Assembly (NCBI RefSeq): GCF_039543825.1
Contig: NZ_BAABKM010000002.1
Span: forward strand, 2,388,133 to 2,452,132
Reading direction: 5' to 3'
From: Nocardioides conyzicola
Lineage (GTDB): Bacteria; Actinomycetota; Actinomycetes; Propionibacteriales; Nocardioidaceae
DNA length: 64,000 nt
The translations under genes and the position numbers were made by a program. Of the stretch, positions 15,315 through 24,198 are shown piece by piece. Below the pieces are notes generated by a model that saw only the letters and a program-made list of their open reading frames with translations, had not been told where the DNA came from and did not search any database. How positions within the stretch are numbered: the first letter of the stretch is position 1; each line of letters opens with the position of its first letter.

Positions 15315-15671
15315 ATGAGCTACGAAGTACTGGTCGACAATCTGCGCGCGGCCGCCGGCCGCTACGAGAAGGTGGCCGACAGCCTGGGATCCGACGGGGT
15401 CGAGATCGACCACGTCGACCCGACGTCGTTCGGGCACGTGGAGCTGGCCGCGTGGGTCAAGGCGGTGGGCGAGCAGCTCGACAAGGCGACCGTGGCCCTG
15501 CACGACGGTGCCACCGGCCTCGGCGACAGCCTCGACGCCGCAGCGAACCACTACGAGACCACGGACGAGACCATCGGCAGCGTCTTCCAGAGCCCGCTCA
15601 TCAACGGCGGTGGCCCGCTCAGCCCGTCCTCGCCCTTCGGCACCTTCGGCACGCCGAGCGGTCCGCGATGA
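15315..15671 (+). CDS. Small WXG100/EspC-like type VII secretion protein
   Basis: 118 residues with a helical hairpin layout: SYEVLVDNLRAAAGRYEKVADSLG in helix 1, a turn at DPTSFGHVELAAWVKAVG in place of a strict WXG, and a second helix LDAAANHYETTDETIGSVF, which ends in YxxxD/E-type residues as T7SS export signals do. A Gly/Ser/Pro tail follows. It is ATGA-coupled to a larger protein with a T7SS-type N-terminal domain, so the two may be secreted as a heterodimer. No ESX machinery genes are in the window; the secretion route is inferred. Confidence 0.75.
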   Translation: MSYEVLVDNLRAAAGRYEKVADSLGSDGVEIDHVDPTSFGHVELAAWVKAVGEQLDKATVALHDGATGLGDSLDAAANHYETTDETIGSVFQSPLINGGGPLSPSSPFGTFGTPSGPR

Positions 15672-16990
15672 GCCTCCCCGAAGGAGCCGAGCTCGGCTCG
15701 ACCACCGACCCCAAGGCGCTGATCAAGGGCGAGCCGAGCCAGGTCCGCGCCAACGCCACCCGCCTGTCGGACGAGTCCACCCGCGTCTCCGGGCTGGCCG
15801 ACGACTTCGACGCCATCACCATCGCCGGCTGGTCCGGCGGCTTCGGCGAGCCGGCGTACGCCAGCGCCCGCTCGGCCGAGCAGAAGAAGTGGACGGCGTA
15901 CGCCGACGTCCTGACCAAGGCGTCCAAATCGCTCTCGACGTACGCCGGCGCGCTGACCACCGCGCAGAGCAAGGCCGCCGACGCGATCAAGAAGTGGCAG
16001 GAGGCCGAGGCGGCCTCCGACAAGGCGGTCACCGACTACAACAACGCGGTCGACAACTACAACGCCTACGTCAACCGCCAGGTCTGCGTGCCGTCGTACG
16101 GCGGCGGCCCGGTCACCCCGTCCATGGGACCCGGGAAGCCGGGACCGTTCGTCGACCCCGGTGACGCGATGCGCGAGGAGGCCAAGCAGATCCTCGAGGA
16201 CGCCCGCAAGGCGCTCGACGAGGCGGGCATGGTCGCCGTCGAGGAGCTCGGCGGCCTGCCGGGGGCCAAGGTCGAGACGTCGTCGGGTCCGGGGGCCTCG
16301 ACCGAGGCCAAGGGCCCGAGCATCGACTGGGGCAACTGGTCCAAGACCTACGGCGGCGGCAAGCCGGGCACCAGCGACGACGGCAAGCCCGACAGCAAGT
16401 GGACGATCAACTTCGGCGAGGTGAGCGCCGAGGCGCACGCCTGGGGTGCCGAAGGATCCGTCGAGGACTACTGGGGCGACGTCAAGGTCCACGCCGACGG
16501 CAAGATCACCGTCGCGGGCGTGGAGGCCGGCGCGGGCGGCAAGCTCGACTCCAACGGACTCACGGCCGAGGCGCACGCCGCGGCGACCCTGATCAAGCTC
16601 GAGGGCTCGGCCGGCGGCGAGTGGGGCATCGCCGAGGCCGAGGTCAAGGGCGAGGCGTCGGTCGAGGCGGAGGCCAAGGGCGACCTCACGATCGGCAAGG
16701 ACGGCGTGCACGCCGGCGGCGAGGCGTTCGCCGGCGGCAAGATCGAGGGCAGCATCAGCGGGGACGTCGGCGGCGTCGGGGCTGAGGGCAAGGCCGAGGG
16801 CTGGGCCGGTATCGGGATCGCCGGCGACCTGGACTTCGGCATGAAGGACGGCAAGTTCGAGATCGGCGGCGAGGGCGGCATCGGGCTCGGCCTCGGCGGC
16901 AAGCTCAGCGGCCACATCACGATCGACCCGGTGGAGATCGTCGAGACCGGTGGCGACATCATCGACGGCATCGGAGACTTCCTGTCATGA
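15668..16990 (+). CDS. T7SS signal-domain protein with a Gly/Ala-rich beta-repeat C-terminus
   Basis: 440 residues. Residues 1-130 form a four-helix T7SS-type signal domain: LGSTTDPKALIKGEPSQV, then a WSGGFGEPAY segment like the WxG turn of polymorphic-toxin leaders, and long helices rich in Lys/Ala. A Pro/Gly linker with a single Cys follows, then from about 255 to the end alternating phrases such as GKITVAGVEAGAGGKL, GEASVEAEAKGDLTIG, GVHAGGEAFAGGKIEG and GEGGIGLGLGGKL. Small residues alternate with charged ones, as in a beta-solenoid. No nuclease, deaminase or other toxin motif was seen. It may be a structural or adhesive secreted protein, or the scaffold of a toxin whose tip is unrecognised. 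Confidence 0.72.
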   Translation: MSLPEGAELGSTTDPKALIKGEPSQVRANATRLSDESTRVSGLADDFDAITIAGWSGGFGEPAYASARSAEQKKWTAYADVLTKASKSLSTYAGALTTAQSKAADAIKKWQEAEAASDKAVTDYNNAVDNYNAYVNRQVCVPSYGGGPVTPSMGPGKPGPFVDPGDAMREEAKQILEDARKALDEAGMVAVEELGGLPGAKVETSSGPGASTEAKGPSIDWGNWSKTYGGGKPGTSDDGKPDSKWTINFGEVSAEAHAWGAEGSVEDYWGDVKVHADGKITVAGVEAGAGGKLDSNGLTAEAHAAATLIKLEGSAGGEWGIAEAEVKGEASVEAEAKGDLTIGKDGVHAGGEAFAGGKIEGSISGDVGGVGAEGKAEGWAGIGIAGDLDFGMKDGKFEIGGEGGIGLGLGGKLSGHITIDPVEIVETGGDIIDGIGDFLS

Positions 16991-17502
16991 CGACCACACT
17001 GCCCGTGCCCGTGCGCTTCGCCCTCCCCAACGAGGAGTGGGAGCCGGTCCAGCCGGAGGCGCTCGACGTCACCAACGCCGCGTTCCTCGCCGTACGGCGC
17101 GGGCTCCCGGGCGACTACGACCCGACCCTGACCATCTCGGGCGACTGGCGCACCGATGGTGCCAGCCTGGAGCAGATCGCCGACGAGTCGGTCGTGAAGC
17201 TGGAGCTCGAGGGAGCGACCGAGGTCGAGCTCGTGAAGCGCAAGGTGATCGAGTCCGAGCACGCCCCGGCGGTGACCCAGGCGATCGGGGCGGTCATCGC
17301 GATGAACGGCCGCACCTACGACCTGCGGCAGGCGCAGGTCGTGCAGGGGATCGTGGACGTCGACGACCCGGAGAAGCGGGTGGTGGTGATCTACACCCTG
17401 ACCTGCACCTACGCGCAGTGGGAGCAGATGGTGCCGGAGTTCCAGCAGTTCATGGCCAGCGTCGAGATCGTCCCCGGGCAGGGCGTCGACGTCGAGATCT
17501 GA
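16987..17502 (+). CDS. DcrB/LpqN-like (DUF1795-type) protein of the T7SS locus
   Basis: 171 residues, ATGA-coupled to the preceding gene. No signal peptide. The pattern is an alpha/beta fold like DcrB/PsbP proteins: VPVRFALPNEEWEPVQPE, a central VELVKRKVIE strand, RTYDLRQAQVVQGI, then a YTLTCTYAQWEQMVPEFQQFMASVEI ending, here quoted in parts. Such proteins often sit beside T7SS substrates and may be chaperones or immunity-like partners; that role is inferred from position only. Confidence 0.65.
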   Translation: MTTTLPVPVRFALPNEEWEPVQPEALDVTNAAFLAVRRGLPGDYDPTLTISGDWRTDGASLEQIADESVVKLELEGATEVELVKRKVIESEHAPAVTQAIGAVIAMNGRTYDLRQAQVVQGIVDVDDPEKRVVVIYTLTCTYAQWEQMVPEFQQFMASVEIVPGQGVDVEI

Positions 17503-17508
17503 GAGGCG

Positions 17509-18042
17509 TCAGCCGAAGACGCCGGCCTGCCAGCAGATCAGCAGCACGACCAGGGTGACCAGCGCGCCGCCGATGCCGATGACGGCGAAGACCAGCCCGA
17601 TCTTCTCGGCCCCGCCGCGGACCTCCTGGAGCCCGAGCTGCTCGGCCCGACCCGTGATCAGCCCGCGACCCTCGTCGGAGCTGAACGCGTAGTCGACCTG
17701 CTTCCCGAAGTTGCCGTGCTCGTCGAAGGCGTAGACCTTCTGCACGCCGAACTCCTTGATCCGCCCGACCTGCCGCTCCATCGAGCCGCCGATGCGCGGC
17801 GATCCGGCCACCCACTCGAGGGTGCGGGCGTCGTCGGTGATCGCGTAGGTCCCGTCGTCCGGGAACGCCACGTGGTGGATGAAGACCTTCTTCAGCCCCG
17901 CCTTGTTGAAGAGCCCGTACCACTGGGCGTCGACGATGTTGAGGGTCACGTCGAAGCCCTTGTCGGTCTCGTTGACGACGTACGGCGTGCCCTCGGCCGC
18001 CTGCTGGACCCGGCGGAAGAGCTCGTAGCCCTGCGGAGGCAT
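17509..18042 (-). CDS. Hypothetical protein with C-terminal membrane anchor
   Basis: 177 residues from ATG 18042 (the frame is open upstream, through the opposite strand of other genes). It opens GYELFRRVQQAAEGTPY, with mixed strands resembling a small beta-rich sensor (QWYGLFNKAGLKKVFIHHVAF, AYAITDDARTLEW-like phrases), and ends with one membrane span (FAVIGIGGALVTLVVLLICW) and a short tail. It follows a DUF4333 lipoprotein by two bases, so the pair is probably one operon. The family was not recognised. Confidence 0.7.
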   Translation of the reverse strand: MPPQGYELFRRVQQAAEGTPYVVNETDKGFDVTLNIVDAQWYGLFNKAGLKKVFIHHVAFPDDGTYAITDDARTLEWVAGSPRIGGSMERQVGRIKEFGVQKVYAFDEHGNFGKQVDYAFSSDEGRGLITGRAEQLGLQEVRGGAEKIGLVFAVIGIGGALVTLVVLLICWQAGVFG

Positions 18043-18044
18043 GG

Positions 18045-18371
18045 TCACGACGACGACCCGCTGTCGTCCATCTGGTCCACCTCGGCGTCGAAGTTCACCT
18101 GCTTGCCGTCGACGCTGGTGACCGTGACGGTGACGCCGAGCTTGTCCTCGCCGGCGGTCAGGGTGCAGCGCATCGTGGTGCCCTTCTTGCCCTTCAGGTC
18201 CTTCGGGCACGAGATGTCGTCCGGGGCGGTGCCGACCTGGGCCTCGAGCTTGGACGAGATCTCGTCCTCGAGCTTGGACTTGTCCACGGTGGGGGTCGAG
18301 TTGCCGCAACCGGCGAGCGCCACGAGGGCCACGAGGGCGACGGCGGGACTGAGCACGCGAGAGATGTTCAC
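18045..18371 (-). CDS. DUF4333 lipoprotein
   Basis: 108 residues from GTG 18371; an ATG at 18404 is an alternative that would lengthen the leader by 11 residues. The signal sequence SRVLSPAVALVALVALAGC ends in a lipobox with Cys near residue 20. The mature part is the DUF4333 fold: SKLEDEISSKLEAQVG, then a Cys pair (DDISCPKDL and TMRCTL) that likely forms a disulfide, and TVTVTSVDGKQVNFD. Members are extracytoplasmic and of unknown role, often linked to envelope or secretion genes. It is the first gene of a two-gene operon. Confidence 0.85.
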   Translation of the reverse strand: MNISRVLSPAVALVALVALAGCGNSTPTVDKSKLEDEISSKLEAQVGTAPDDISCPKDLKGKKGTTMRCTLTAGEDKLGVTVTVTSVDGKQVNFDAEVDQMDDSGSSS

Positions 18372-18407
18372 GCCCAGATGATGACTCTGGGCGCGGGTGG
18401 CCAAACC

Positions 18408-19772
18408 TCAGCGGACGCGCAGCCGCCGGTCGAGCACCACGGCACCGGTCGCAGCGACCACGAAGATCGACGACACGGTCAGGAGGGTCGCGCGGAAGCC
18501 GTGGCTGCCGCCGCCGTACGCCGCCATCAGCGCGACGCTCAGGGCGCTGCCGATCGTGAACCCGAGGTAGCGCAGCACCTGGTTGAACGCCATCGCGCTG
18601 CCGGTCTCGGCCTGCGGCACGTGCGGCACCATCAGCACGGCGAGCGAGGAGAAGGTGAAGCCGCTGCCGGCTCCGCCGAGCGCCATCGCGACCAGCAGCT
18701 GCCACAGGTGCGCGTGCGCCACGGCCAGCAGGACCGTCGACACGAGGAACATCAGGCAGCCCGTGGGGAGCAGCAGCGCCGGACCCAGGCGGACGCGCAC
18801 GACCCGGGCGAGCTGGTTGCCGAGGACGCTCAGCAGCGAGTACGGCACCAGGATCAGCCCCGCCACCAGCACCGGCTGGCCGAGCCCGAAGCCGGGCTCG
18901 TCGGCACGCACCAGGACGACGGACAGGGTGAGGAGGCAGTACATGCCCAGGCCGGCGACGAACGCGACCAGGTTGGGTGCCGCGAGCCCGGGGCGCACGG
19001 CCATCCGCAGGTCGATCAGCGGCGTCGCGCTGCGCAGCGTCCAGACGACCGCGAGCACGAGCAGCGTCAGCCCCGCGGCGCCCAGGCCCAGCGTGAGGGG
19101 AGACGACCAGCCCCACACCTCGCCCTCGCTCACCGCCAGCAGCACCGCCAGCAGGCCGCCGCTCAGCAGCGCGGCGCCGACCCAGTCCACCCGCATCGGC
19201 GCGACCTCGTCGCTGCCGGGCAGGTAGCGCCAGGCCATCACGAGGGTCGCCGCGGCGAGGAGCGTCCCGAGCGCGTACGCCGCGTGCAGCCCGCCGACCT
19301 CGGCCACCAGCGCGGTGAGCGGGTAGCCCAGCCCGGCACCGGCCACCGTCGTGACGGAGAGCAGCGCGATGGCGCGGTTCATCGGCTCGCCCACCAGGGC
19401 GTCGCGGGCCACGGCGATCGCGAGCGGCAGCAGCGCCATGCCGACGCCCTGCATCGCGCGACCGGCCACCAGCACGCCGTACGACATCGGGACGACGGCC
19501 AGGGCGGTGCCGGCCGTCACGACCGCGAGCCCGACCAGGATGGTGGGACGGCGCAGCCGCCCGCTCGCGAACCGGCCGACGACCGGCGTGGCGACCGCCC
19601 CGATGAGCAGGGTGGCGGTCAGCGACCACTGCGCGGTCGTCAGGCGGACGTCGTACGTCTCCGCGATCGACGGGACCAGCGGCGCGCCGAGGCTGCTGAC
19701 CACCGCGGTGATCGTGGTGAGCAGGGCCAGGGTGGGCAGCAGCAGTCGCTGCTGCCCACCCCGGTCCGTCAC
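18408..19772 (-). CDS. MFS drug/metabolite exporter, 14-span (DHA2) type
   Basis: 454 residues from GTG 19772 with about 14 hydrophobic spans. Family marks: a first-helix LGAPLVPSIAETYDV, the motif-A-like loop GRFASGRLRRPTILVG between spans 2 and 3, and the motif-C-like span VTTVAGAGLGYPLTALVAE typical of antiporters. Substrate is unknown; members export drugs or metabolites using proton motive force. It ends 17 bases after typA on the same strand and may be co-transcribed with it. Confidence 0.88.
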   Translation of the reverse strand: MTDRGGQQRLLLPTLALLTTITAVVSSLGAPLVPSIAETYDVRLTTAQWSLTATLLIGAVATPVVGRFASGRLRRPTILVGLAVVTAGTALAVVPMSYGVLVAGRAMQGVGMALLPLAIAVARDALVGEPMNRAIALLSVTTVAGAGLGYPLTALVAEVGGLHAAYALGTLLAAATLVMAWRYLPGSDEVAPMRVDWVGAALLSGGLLAVLLAVSEGEVWGWSSPLTLGLGAAGLTLLVLAVVWTLRSATPLIDLRMAVRPGLAAPNLVAFVAGLGMYCLLTLSVVLVRADEPGFGLGQPVLVAGLILVPYSLLSVLGNQLARVVRVRLGPALLLPTGCLMFLVSTVLLAVAHAHLWQLLVAMALGGAGSGFTFSSLAVLMVPHVPQAETGSAMAFNQVLRYLGFTIGSALSVALMAAYGGGSHGFRATLLTVSSIFVVAATGAVVLDRRLRVR

Positions 19773-19788
19773 GGTGTCGTCGTGGTGG

Positions 19789-21678
19789 TTACTTGGACTT
19801 GCGGGCCCGCGAGGCGATCTTGGCGCGCTCGTTCTGGTCGAGGATCACCTTGCGGATCCGGACCGAGTCGGGCGTGACCTCGACGCACTCGTCGTCGCGG
19901 CAGAACTCGAGGCTCTGCTCGAGCGACAGCTTCTTCGCCGGGATCAGCTTCTCGAAGTTGTCGGAGGTGGCGGACCGGATGTTGGTCTGCTGCTTCTCCT
20001 TGGTGATGTTGACGTCCATGTCGTCGGCGCGGGAGTTCTCGCCGACGATCATGCCCTCGTAGACCTCGGTGGTCGGCTCGAGGAACATCACGCCGCGCTC
20101 CTGCAGCGAGGTCATGGCGTACGCCGTCGCGGCGCCCTTGCGGTCGGCGACGAGCGAGCCGTTGTTGCGCGAGCGGATCTCGCCGGCCCACGGCTCGTAG
20201 CCCTCGGAGATGCCGTGGGCGATGCCGGTGCCGCGGGTGTCGGTGAGGAACTGCGTGCGGAAGCCGATCAGGCCACGGGCCGGGACGATGAACTCCATCC
20301 GCACCCAGCCGCTGCCGTGGTTGGTCATCTGCTCCATGCGGCCCTTGCGGGCGGCGAGCAGCTCGGTGATCGCGCCGAGGTACTCCTCCGGGGCGTCGAT
20401 CGTCAGGCGCTCGACGGGCTCGTGGACCTTGCCGTCGATCTCCTTGATGACGACCTGCGGCTTGCCGACGGTCAGCTCGAAGCCCTCGCGCCGCATCTGC
20501 TCGACCAGGATGGCCAGCGCCAGCTCGCCGCGGCCCTGCACCTCCCAGGCGTCGGGACGCTCGGTCGGGAGGATGCGCAGCGACACGTTGCCGACGAGCT
20601 CGGAGTCCAGGCGGTCCTTCACCAGGCGGGCGGTGACCTTGGAGCCCTTGACCCGGCCGACGAGCGGCGAGGTGTTGGTGCCGATGGTCATCGAGATCGC
20701 GGGCTCGTCGACGTGGATGAGCGGCAGCGCGACCGGGTTCTCGATGTCGGCGAGGGTCTCGCCGATGGTGATCTCCGGGATGCCGGCGATGGCGACGATG
20801 TCGCCGGGACCGGCGCTCTCGCCCGGCTGGCGCTCGAGGCCCTCGGTGACGAGGAGCTCGGTGATCTTGACGTTCTTGACCGTGCCGTCGCGCTTCATCC
20901 ACGCGACCTGCTGGCCCTTCTTCAGGGTGCCCTCGTGGACCCGGACCAGCGCGAGCCGGCCGAGGAACGGCGAGGCGTCGAGGTTGGTGACGTGCGCCTG
21001 CAGGGGCGCGCCCTCGGTGTACGTCGGGGCGGGGATGGTCTCGAGGATCGTCTTGAACAGCGGCTCGAGGTCGGTGCCCTCGGGCATCGTGCCGTTCTCG
21101 GGGGCGGTGAGGCTCGCGATGCCGGCGCGACCCGACGCGTAGACGACGGGGAAGTCGAGCGCGTCCTGGCTGTGGCTCTCGTCGAGGAGGTCCATGAAGA
21201 GCTCGTACGTCTCGTCGACGACCTCGGCGATGCGGGCGTCGCCGCGGTCGGTCTTGTTGACGACCAGGATCACCGGCATGTCGGCGTTCAGCGCCTTGCG
21301 CAGCACGAAGCGGGTCTGGGGCAGCGGGCCCTCGGAGGCGTCGACCAGCAGCACGATGCCGTCGACCATCGACAGGCCGCGCTCGACCTCGCCACCGAAG
21401 TCGGCGTGGCCGGGGGTGTCGATGATGTTGATGACCATCGGCTGACCGCCACCGGCGGGACCGGCGTAGTGCACCGCGGTGTTCTTCGCGAGGATCGTGA
21501 TGCCCTTCTCGCGCTCCAGGTCGCCGGAGTCCATGACCCGCTCGGCCACGCTCTCTGCCTGGTGCTCGGTGAAGGCGCCGGCCTGGCGCAGCATCGCGTC
21601 GACGAGCGTCGTCTTGCCATGGTCAACGTGGGCAACGATGGCGACGTTGCGGAGATCGGTGCGAGTGGTGGTCGACAT
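19789..21678 (-). CDS. typA: Ribosome-associated translational GTPase TypA/BipA
   Basis: 629 residues, full length. GTPase motifs: [14 protein letters not shown] (P-loop), [14 protein letters not shown] (G3), [11 protein letters not shown] (G4) and [10 protein letters not shown] (G5 region). EF-G-like domains II, III and V follow ([39 protein letters not shown]), then the TypA-specific C-terminal domain ([18 protein letters not shown] and [12 protein letters not shown]). It binds ribosomes and aids 50S assembly and stress adaptation. It is divergent from the beta-propeller gene across the first three-hairpin element. Confidence 0.95.
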   Translation of the reverse strand: MSTTTRTDLRNVAIVAHVDHGKTTLVDAMLRQAGAFTEHQAESVAERVMDSGDLEREKGITILAKNTAVHYAGPAGGGQPMVINIIDTPGHADFGGEVERGLSMVDGIVLLVDASEGPLPQTRFVLRKALNADMPVILVVNKTDRGDARIAEVVDETYELFMDLLDESHSQDALDFPVVYASGRAGIASLTAPENGTMPEGTDLEPLFKTILETIPAPTYTEGAPLQAHVTNLDASPFLGRLALVRVHEGTLKKGQQVAWMKRDGTVKNVKITELLVTEGLERQPGESAGPGDIVAIAGIPEITIGETLADIENPVALPLIHVDEPAISMTIGTNTSPLVGRVKGSKVTARLVKDRLDSELVGNVSLRILPTERPDAWEVQGRGELALAILVEQMRREGFELTVGKPQVVIKEIDGKVHEPVERLTIDAPEEYLGAITELLAARKGRMEQMTNHGSGWVRMEFIVPARGLIGFRTQFLTDTRGTGIAHGISEGYEPWAGEIRSRNNGSLVADRKGAATAYAMTSLQERGVMFLEPTTEVYEGMIVGENSRADDMDVNITKEKQQTNIRSATSDNFEKLIPAKKLSLEQSLEFCRDDECVEVTPDSVRIRKVILDQNERAKIASRARKSK

Positions 21679-21773
21679 GCGCGCTGCAGCATTCCGTTCG
21701 GGTGGGCGATGCGGCCCAAACGGGCCTCGTCGAGTCTAGTCGCGGTCGACGCCGCGGCCCGCATCGGTGAAAT

Positions 21774-21860
21774 CGGCGGACTTGTCCGCCGAAACCCGCA
21801 CGACGCGCCGAGTCCGCCCGGCGTGTCGTGCGGGTTTCACCGGCTGCCCGGTGAAACCCG
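21774..21860. repeat. Three-hairpin intergenic element, copy 1
   Basis: Hairpin 1: CGGCGGAC, loop TT, GTCCGCCG (21774-21791). Hairpin 2: 19-base arms GAAACCCGCACGACGCGCC (21791-21809) and 21820-21838, fully paired apart from one G-T wobble, loop of 10. Hairpin 3: CGGGTTTCACCGG, loop CTGC, CCGGTGAAACCCG (21831-21860), perfect. Hairpins 2 and 3 share bases 21831-21838, so they exclude each other. The geometry is matched by 43960-44049 with different stem sequences. Confidence 0.8.
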
Positions 21861-21870
21861 CAGACCCCAG

Positions 21871-21876
21871 TACCCT
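21871..21876 (+). promoter_or_regulatory. -10 hexamer TACCCT for the first beta-propeller gene
   Basis: TACCCT, seven bases, GTG 21884. It lies 11 bases after the three-hairpin element and fixes the start of the exported protein. Confidence 0.55.
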
Positions 21877-21883
21877 GGGACCC

Positions 21884-23623
21884 GTGGGGGGACGAGCGCT
21901 TCGTGCTGCGCTGACAGTGGTGGTGGCCGTCGCGGGTCTCGTCGCCGCGCCTGCCCTCCCGGCCTCAGCCGTGAGCTCCGGTCGGCCCACCGCGGTGGCG
22001 GTCGCCGCGGACGGGACGTCGTACGTCGGGTTCGCCGGCGTCGCCGGCCTGGTGGTGCTCGCCGCCGACGGCACTCCCGCCGGCTCGATCGCGCTCGGGG
22101 CGCCGGTCACGGCGCTCGACGTCGACCCCGGCGGCGACGTGTGGGCGGACGACGGCTCGACCGTCACGCGGCTGAGCCCCGCAGGCGCGGTGCGGGGGTC
22201 CTTCCCGCACCGGCCCGCCGCGAGCTGCTCGGCGGACGCCGGCCGCTACGGCGGCATCGACGTGACCGGATCGCTCGTGTACGTCGCCGAGCGCTGCCGC
22301 GGCACCGTCGGCGTCTACGGCCGGAGCGGCACGCTGAAGGCGACCGTCGACCTGCCGGGATCCGCGAGCCCGCGCGGGATCGCCTGGGCGCCGGCGTTCA
22401 GGAAGGTCCCCGCGCGCCTCTACGTCTCCGTCCCCGACGCCGGCAAGGTCTACGGCTACGACGCAGCCGGGCTGAACGGCCGGTCGAAGCCGGTCGTCAC
22501 CGTGACCCGCAGCCGGCCCGGCGGGCTGGCCGCCGACGACCACGGCCACCTCGCGGTGCTCGACTCCGCGTCCAACGGGCTCTACCTCTACGACGCCGCC
22601 ACGAAGTACTCGCTCTACCGGACCCTCGGCCACCCGCCGACCGCCGCCACCACCAAGGGCTACCTGAGCCGACCGGCGGACGTCGCCCAGGGCGGGGCGA
22701 AGGTCGGCCGCCAGTTCTGGGTGGCCGACACCGGCAACGGTCGCGTGCAGCGGTGGACCGTGGGCGGCACGACCCGCTGGATGGCCGACACCAAGCCGCC
22801 CAGCGCACCCGGCACCCCGAGCAACGCCGAGGCGCCGACGGTGAGCGGCGACCCCGTCGTCGGCGCCGAGCTGAGCTGCAGCACCGGTGCCTGGACGGGC
22901 GCGCCCACGTCGTACGCCCAGACCTGGCTGCGCGACGACGAGCCGATCGCGGGCGCGACCGGCGCGACGTACGTCGTGACCGCCGAGGACCTCGGGACCG
23001 AGCTGAGCTGCGTCGTCACGGCGACGAACGCCGTCGGCGACAGCGCCCCCGCGACCAGCGAGCCGGTCGCGGTCGGCGACGGTGTGCCGACGGGGCCGGT
23101 CACCACCTGCCGCGGCGGGCCGTCGGTCCGCATCGAGCGGAGCGGCAAGGTCGTGGCGAAGCCGTTCGTCACGCTGCGGATCCGGGCGCCCGAGGGGGCC
23201 GACGAGGTCGAGATCTCGAACGACGGGTTCCGGCACTTCGACCGCAAGCCGCTGGTGTCCGGCTGCCGCTACCCGTGGACGCTCGACGGCGGGCCGAGCG
23301 CGCGGCCGAAGGTGGTGTCGGTGCGGTTCCCCGGCGTCGCGGGCGTCGTGAAGGACCACGTCCTGCTCGACGGCGCCGCTCCGGTGATCCACCAGGTGAC
23401 CGCGAAGTGGATCACCGCGCGCCAGGGCTGGGTGCTCCGCATCCGGGCGACCGACCGCGGCACGGGGATCGCGTTCGCGCGGGTCGGGAAGACCCGGTCC
23501 AGCACCAAGAAGTTCGGGTGGCCCGCCGACGTCGTCTCGTGGGACAGCAGCCAGCTGCGGTGGATCCAGGTCACCGACCGCGCCGGCCTCCGCAGCAAGT
23601 GGTACCGCTTCCGGCTGGGCTGA
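21884..23623 (+). CDS. Exported beta-propeller / Ig-like protein, paralogue 1
   Basis: 579 residues from GTG 21884 with signal peptide ALRAALTVVVAVAGLVAAPA. Residues 35-340 carry NHL/SMP-30-like repeats (GDVWADDGSTVTRLSPAG, GIDVTGSLVYVAERCRG, VSVPDAGKVYGYD, FWVADTGNGRVQRW). One bacterial Ig-like unit follows (VSGDPVVGAELSCSTGAWTG to LSCVVTATNAVG), then a C-terminal beta domain with WITARQGWVLRIRATDRG. Cys pairs (AERC/SC, TC/GC) suggest extracellular disulfides. Probably a secreted surface or matrix protein; no enzymatic residues. It is a paralogue of the 799-residue protein downstream, separated by one PPOX gene. Confidence 0.78.
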   Translation: MGGRALRAALTVVVAVAGLVAAPALPASAVSSGRPTAVAVAADGTSYVGFAGVAGLVVLAADGTPAGSIALGAPVTALDVDPGGDVWADDGSTVTRLSPAGAVRGSFPHRPAASCSADAGRYGGIDVTGSLVYVAERCRGTVGVYGRSGTLKATVDLPGSASPRGIAWAPAFRKVPARLYVSVPDAGKVYGYDAAGLNGRSKPVVTVTRSRPGGLAADDHGHLAVLDSASNGLYLYDAATKYSLYRTLGHPPTAATTKGYLSRPADVAQGGAKVGRQFWVADTGNGRVQRWTVGGTTRWMADTKPPSAPGTPSNAEAPTVSGDPVVGAELSCSTGAWTGAPTSYAQTWLRDDEPIAGATGATYVVTAEDLGTELSCVVTATNAVGDSAPATSEPVAVGDGVPTGPVTTCRGGPSVRIERSGKVVAKPFVTLRIRAPEGADEVEISNDGFRHFDRKPLVSGCRYPWTLDGGPSARPKVVSVRFPGVAGVVKDHVLLDGAAPVIHQVTAKWITARQGWVLRIRATDRGTGIAFARVGKTRSSTKKFGWPADVVSWDSSQLRWIQVTDRAGLRSKWYRFRLG

Positions 23624-23635
23624 GCCCTCGCTGGG

Positions 23636-23641
23636 TACCGT
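23636..23641 (+). promoter_or_regulatory. -10 hexamer TACCGT for the PPOX gene
   Basis: TACCGT and six bases to ATG 23648, so the gene need not depend on the upstream propeller gene. Confidence 0.45.
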
Positions 23642-23647
23642 GACCCC

Positions 23648-24118
23648 ATGCCCCGCATCGCCACCGCCGACCGGGTCGGGCTCGACCAGCTGCTGGACTT
23701 CGTCCGGACCCGCCACCACCTCGTCCTGGTCACCACGAAGTCCGACGGCAGCCCCCAGGTCTCGCCCGTGACGGGCGGGGTCGACGACAGCGGCCGCATC
23801 GTGATCTCCACCTACCCGGACCGCGCGAAGGCGGTCAACCTGCGCCGGCGACCGGCTGCCTCGGTGCTGGTCCTCTCCGACGAGTGGGACGACGCGTGGG
23901 TCCAGGTCGACGGCACCGCGGAGGTCCTCGACATGCCGTCGCAGGATGCCGAGGACGGGCTGGTGGAGTACTTCCGCTGCATCTCCGGGGAGCACTCGGA
24001 CTGGGACGAGTACCGCGAGGCGATGCGTCGCCAGGGCAAGTCCCTGATCCGGATCACCGTCGACAGCTGGGGACCGGTCGCTACCGGCGGCTTCCCGCCG
24101 GACCGCGCGCCGGCCTGA
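23648..24118 (+). CDS. PPOX-class (F420-dependent) flavin/deazaflavin oxidoreductase
   Basis: 156 residues of the pyridoxamine-phosphate-oxidase-like split barrel: TRHHLVLVTTKSDGSPQVSPV, IVISTYPDRAKAVNLRRRPAASVLVL (phosphate-side RAKAVNLRR) and DDAWVQVDGTAEVLD. This RxKxxNLRR pattern is common in actinobacterial F420-binding members, so F420 is the likelier cofactor than FMN. Length is normal. It lies between two paralogous exported proteins but has its own promoter; a link to them is not evident. Confidence 0.85.
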   Translation: MPRIATADRVGLDQLLDFVRTRHHLVLVTTKSDGSPQVSPVTGGVDDSGRIVISTYPDRAKAVNLRRRPAASVLVLSDEWDDAWVQVDGTAEVLDMPSQDAEDGLVEYFRCISGEHSDWDEYREAMRRQGKSLIRITVDSWGPVATGGFPPDRAPA

Positions 24119-24157
24119 CTGGTACAGACCGGTCCAGCCCGATCGCGCGTCTTCCGA

Positions 24158-24189
24158 GATAACCCGCCCGCTTGCTACTCGCGGGTTAA
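24158..24189. promoter_or_regulatory. Inverted repeat over the promoter of the second beta-propeller gene
   Basis: ATAACCCGC and GCGGGTTAAC face each other across about 13 bases; the right arm runs into the -10 TAACCT (24187-24192). A protein bound here, or a cruciform, would cover the promoter. Confidence 0.4.
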
Positions 24190-24192
24190 CCT
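24187..24192 (+). promoter_or_regulatory. -10 hexamer TAACCT for the second beta-propeller gene
   Basis: TAACCT with six bases to GTG 24199, the likely leaderless start (ATG 24202 follows in frame). Confidence 0.5.
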
Positions 24193-24198
24193 CGCGCT

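Noticed and set aside
16066..16990. Beta-repeat C-terminus considered as an ice-binding or RTX domain
   Set aside because: No GGxGxDxUx calcium motif and no regular TxT array; only a general small-residue alternation is present.
18378..19877. A 499-residue plus-strand frame
   Set aside because: Antisense of the MFS transporter, highly biased Gln/Arg/His composition.
19351..23643. A 1430-residue open frame on the plus strand
   Set aside because: It runs antisense through typA and the MFS gene and out of frame through the propeller gene. The composition is an Arg/Gly/Val-rich shadow typical of GC-rich DNA, with no domain.
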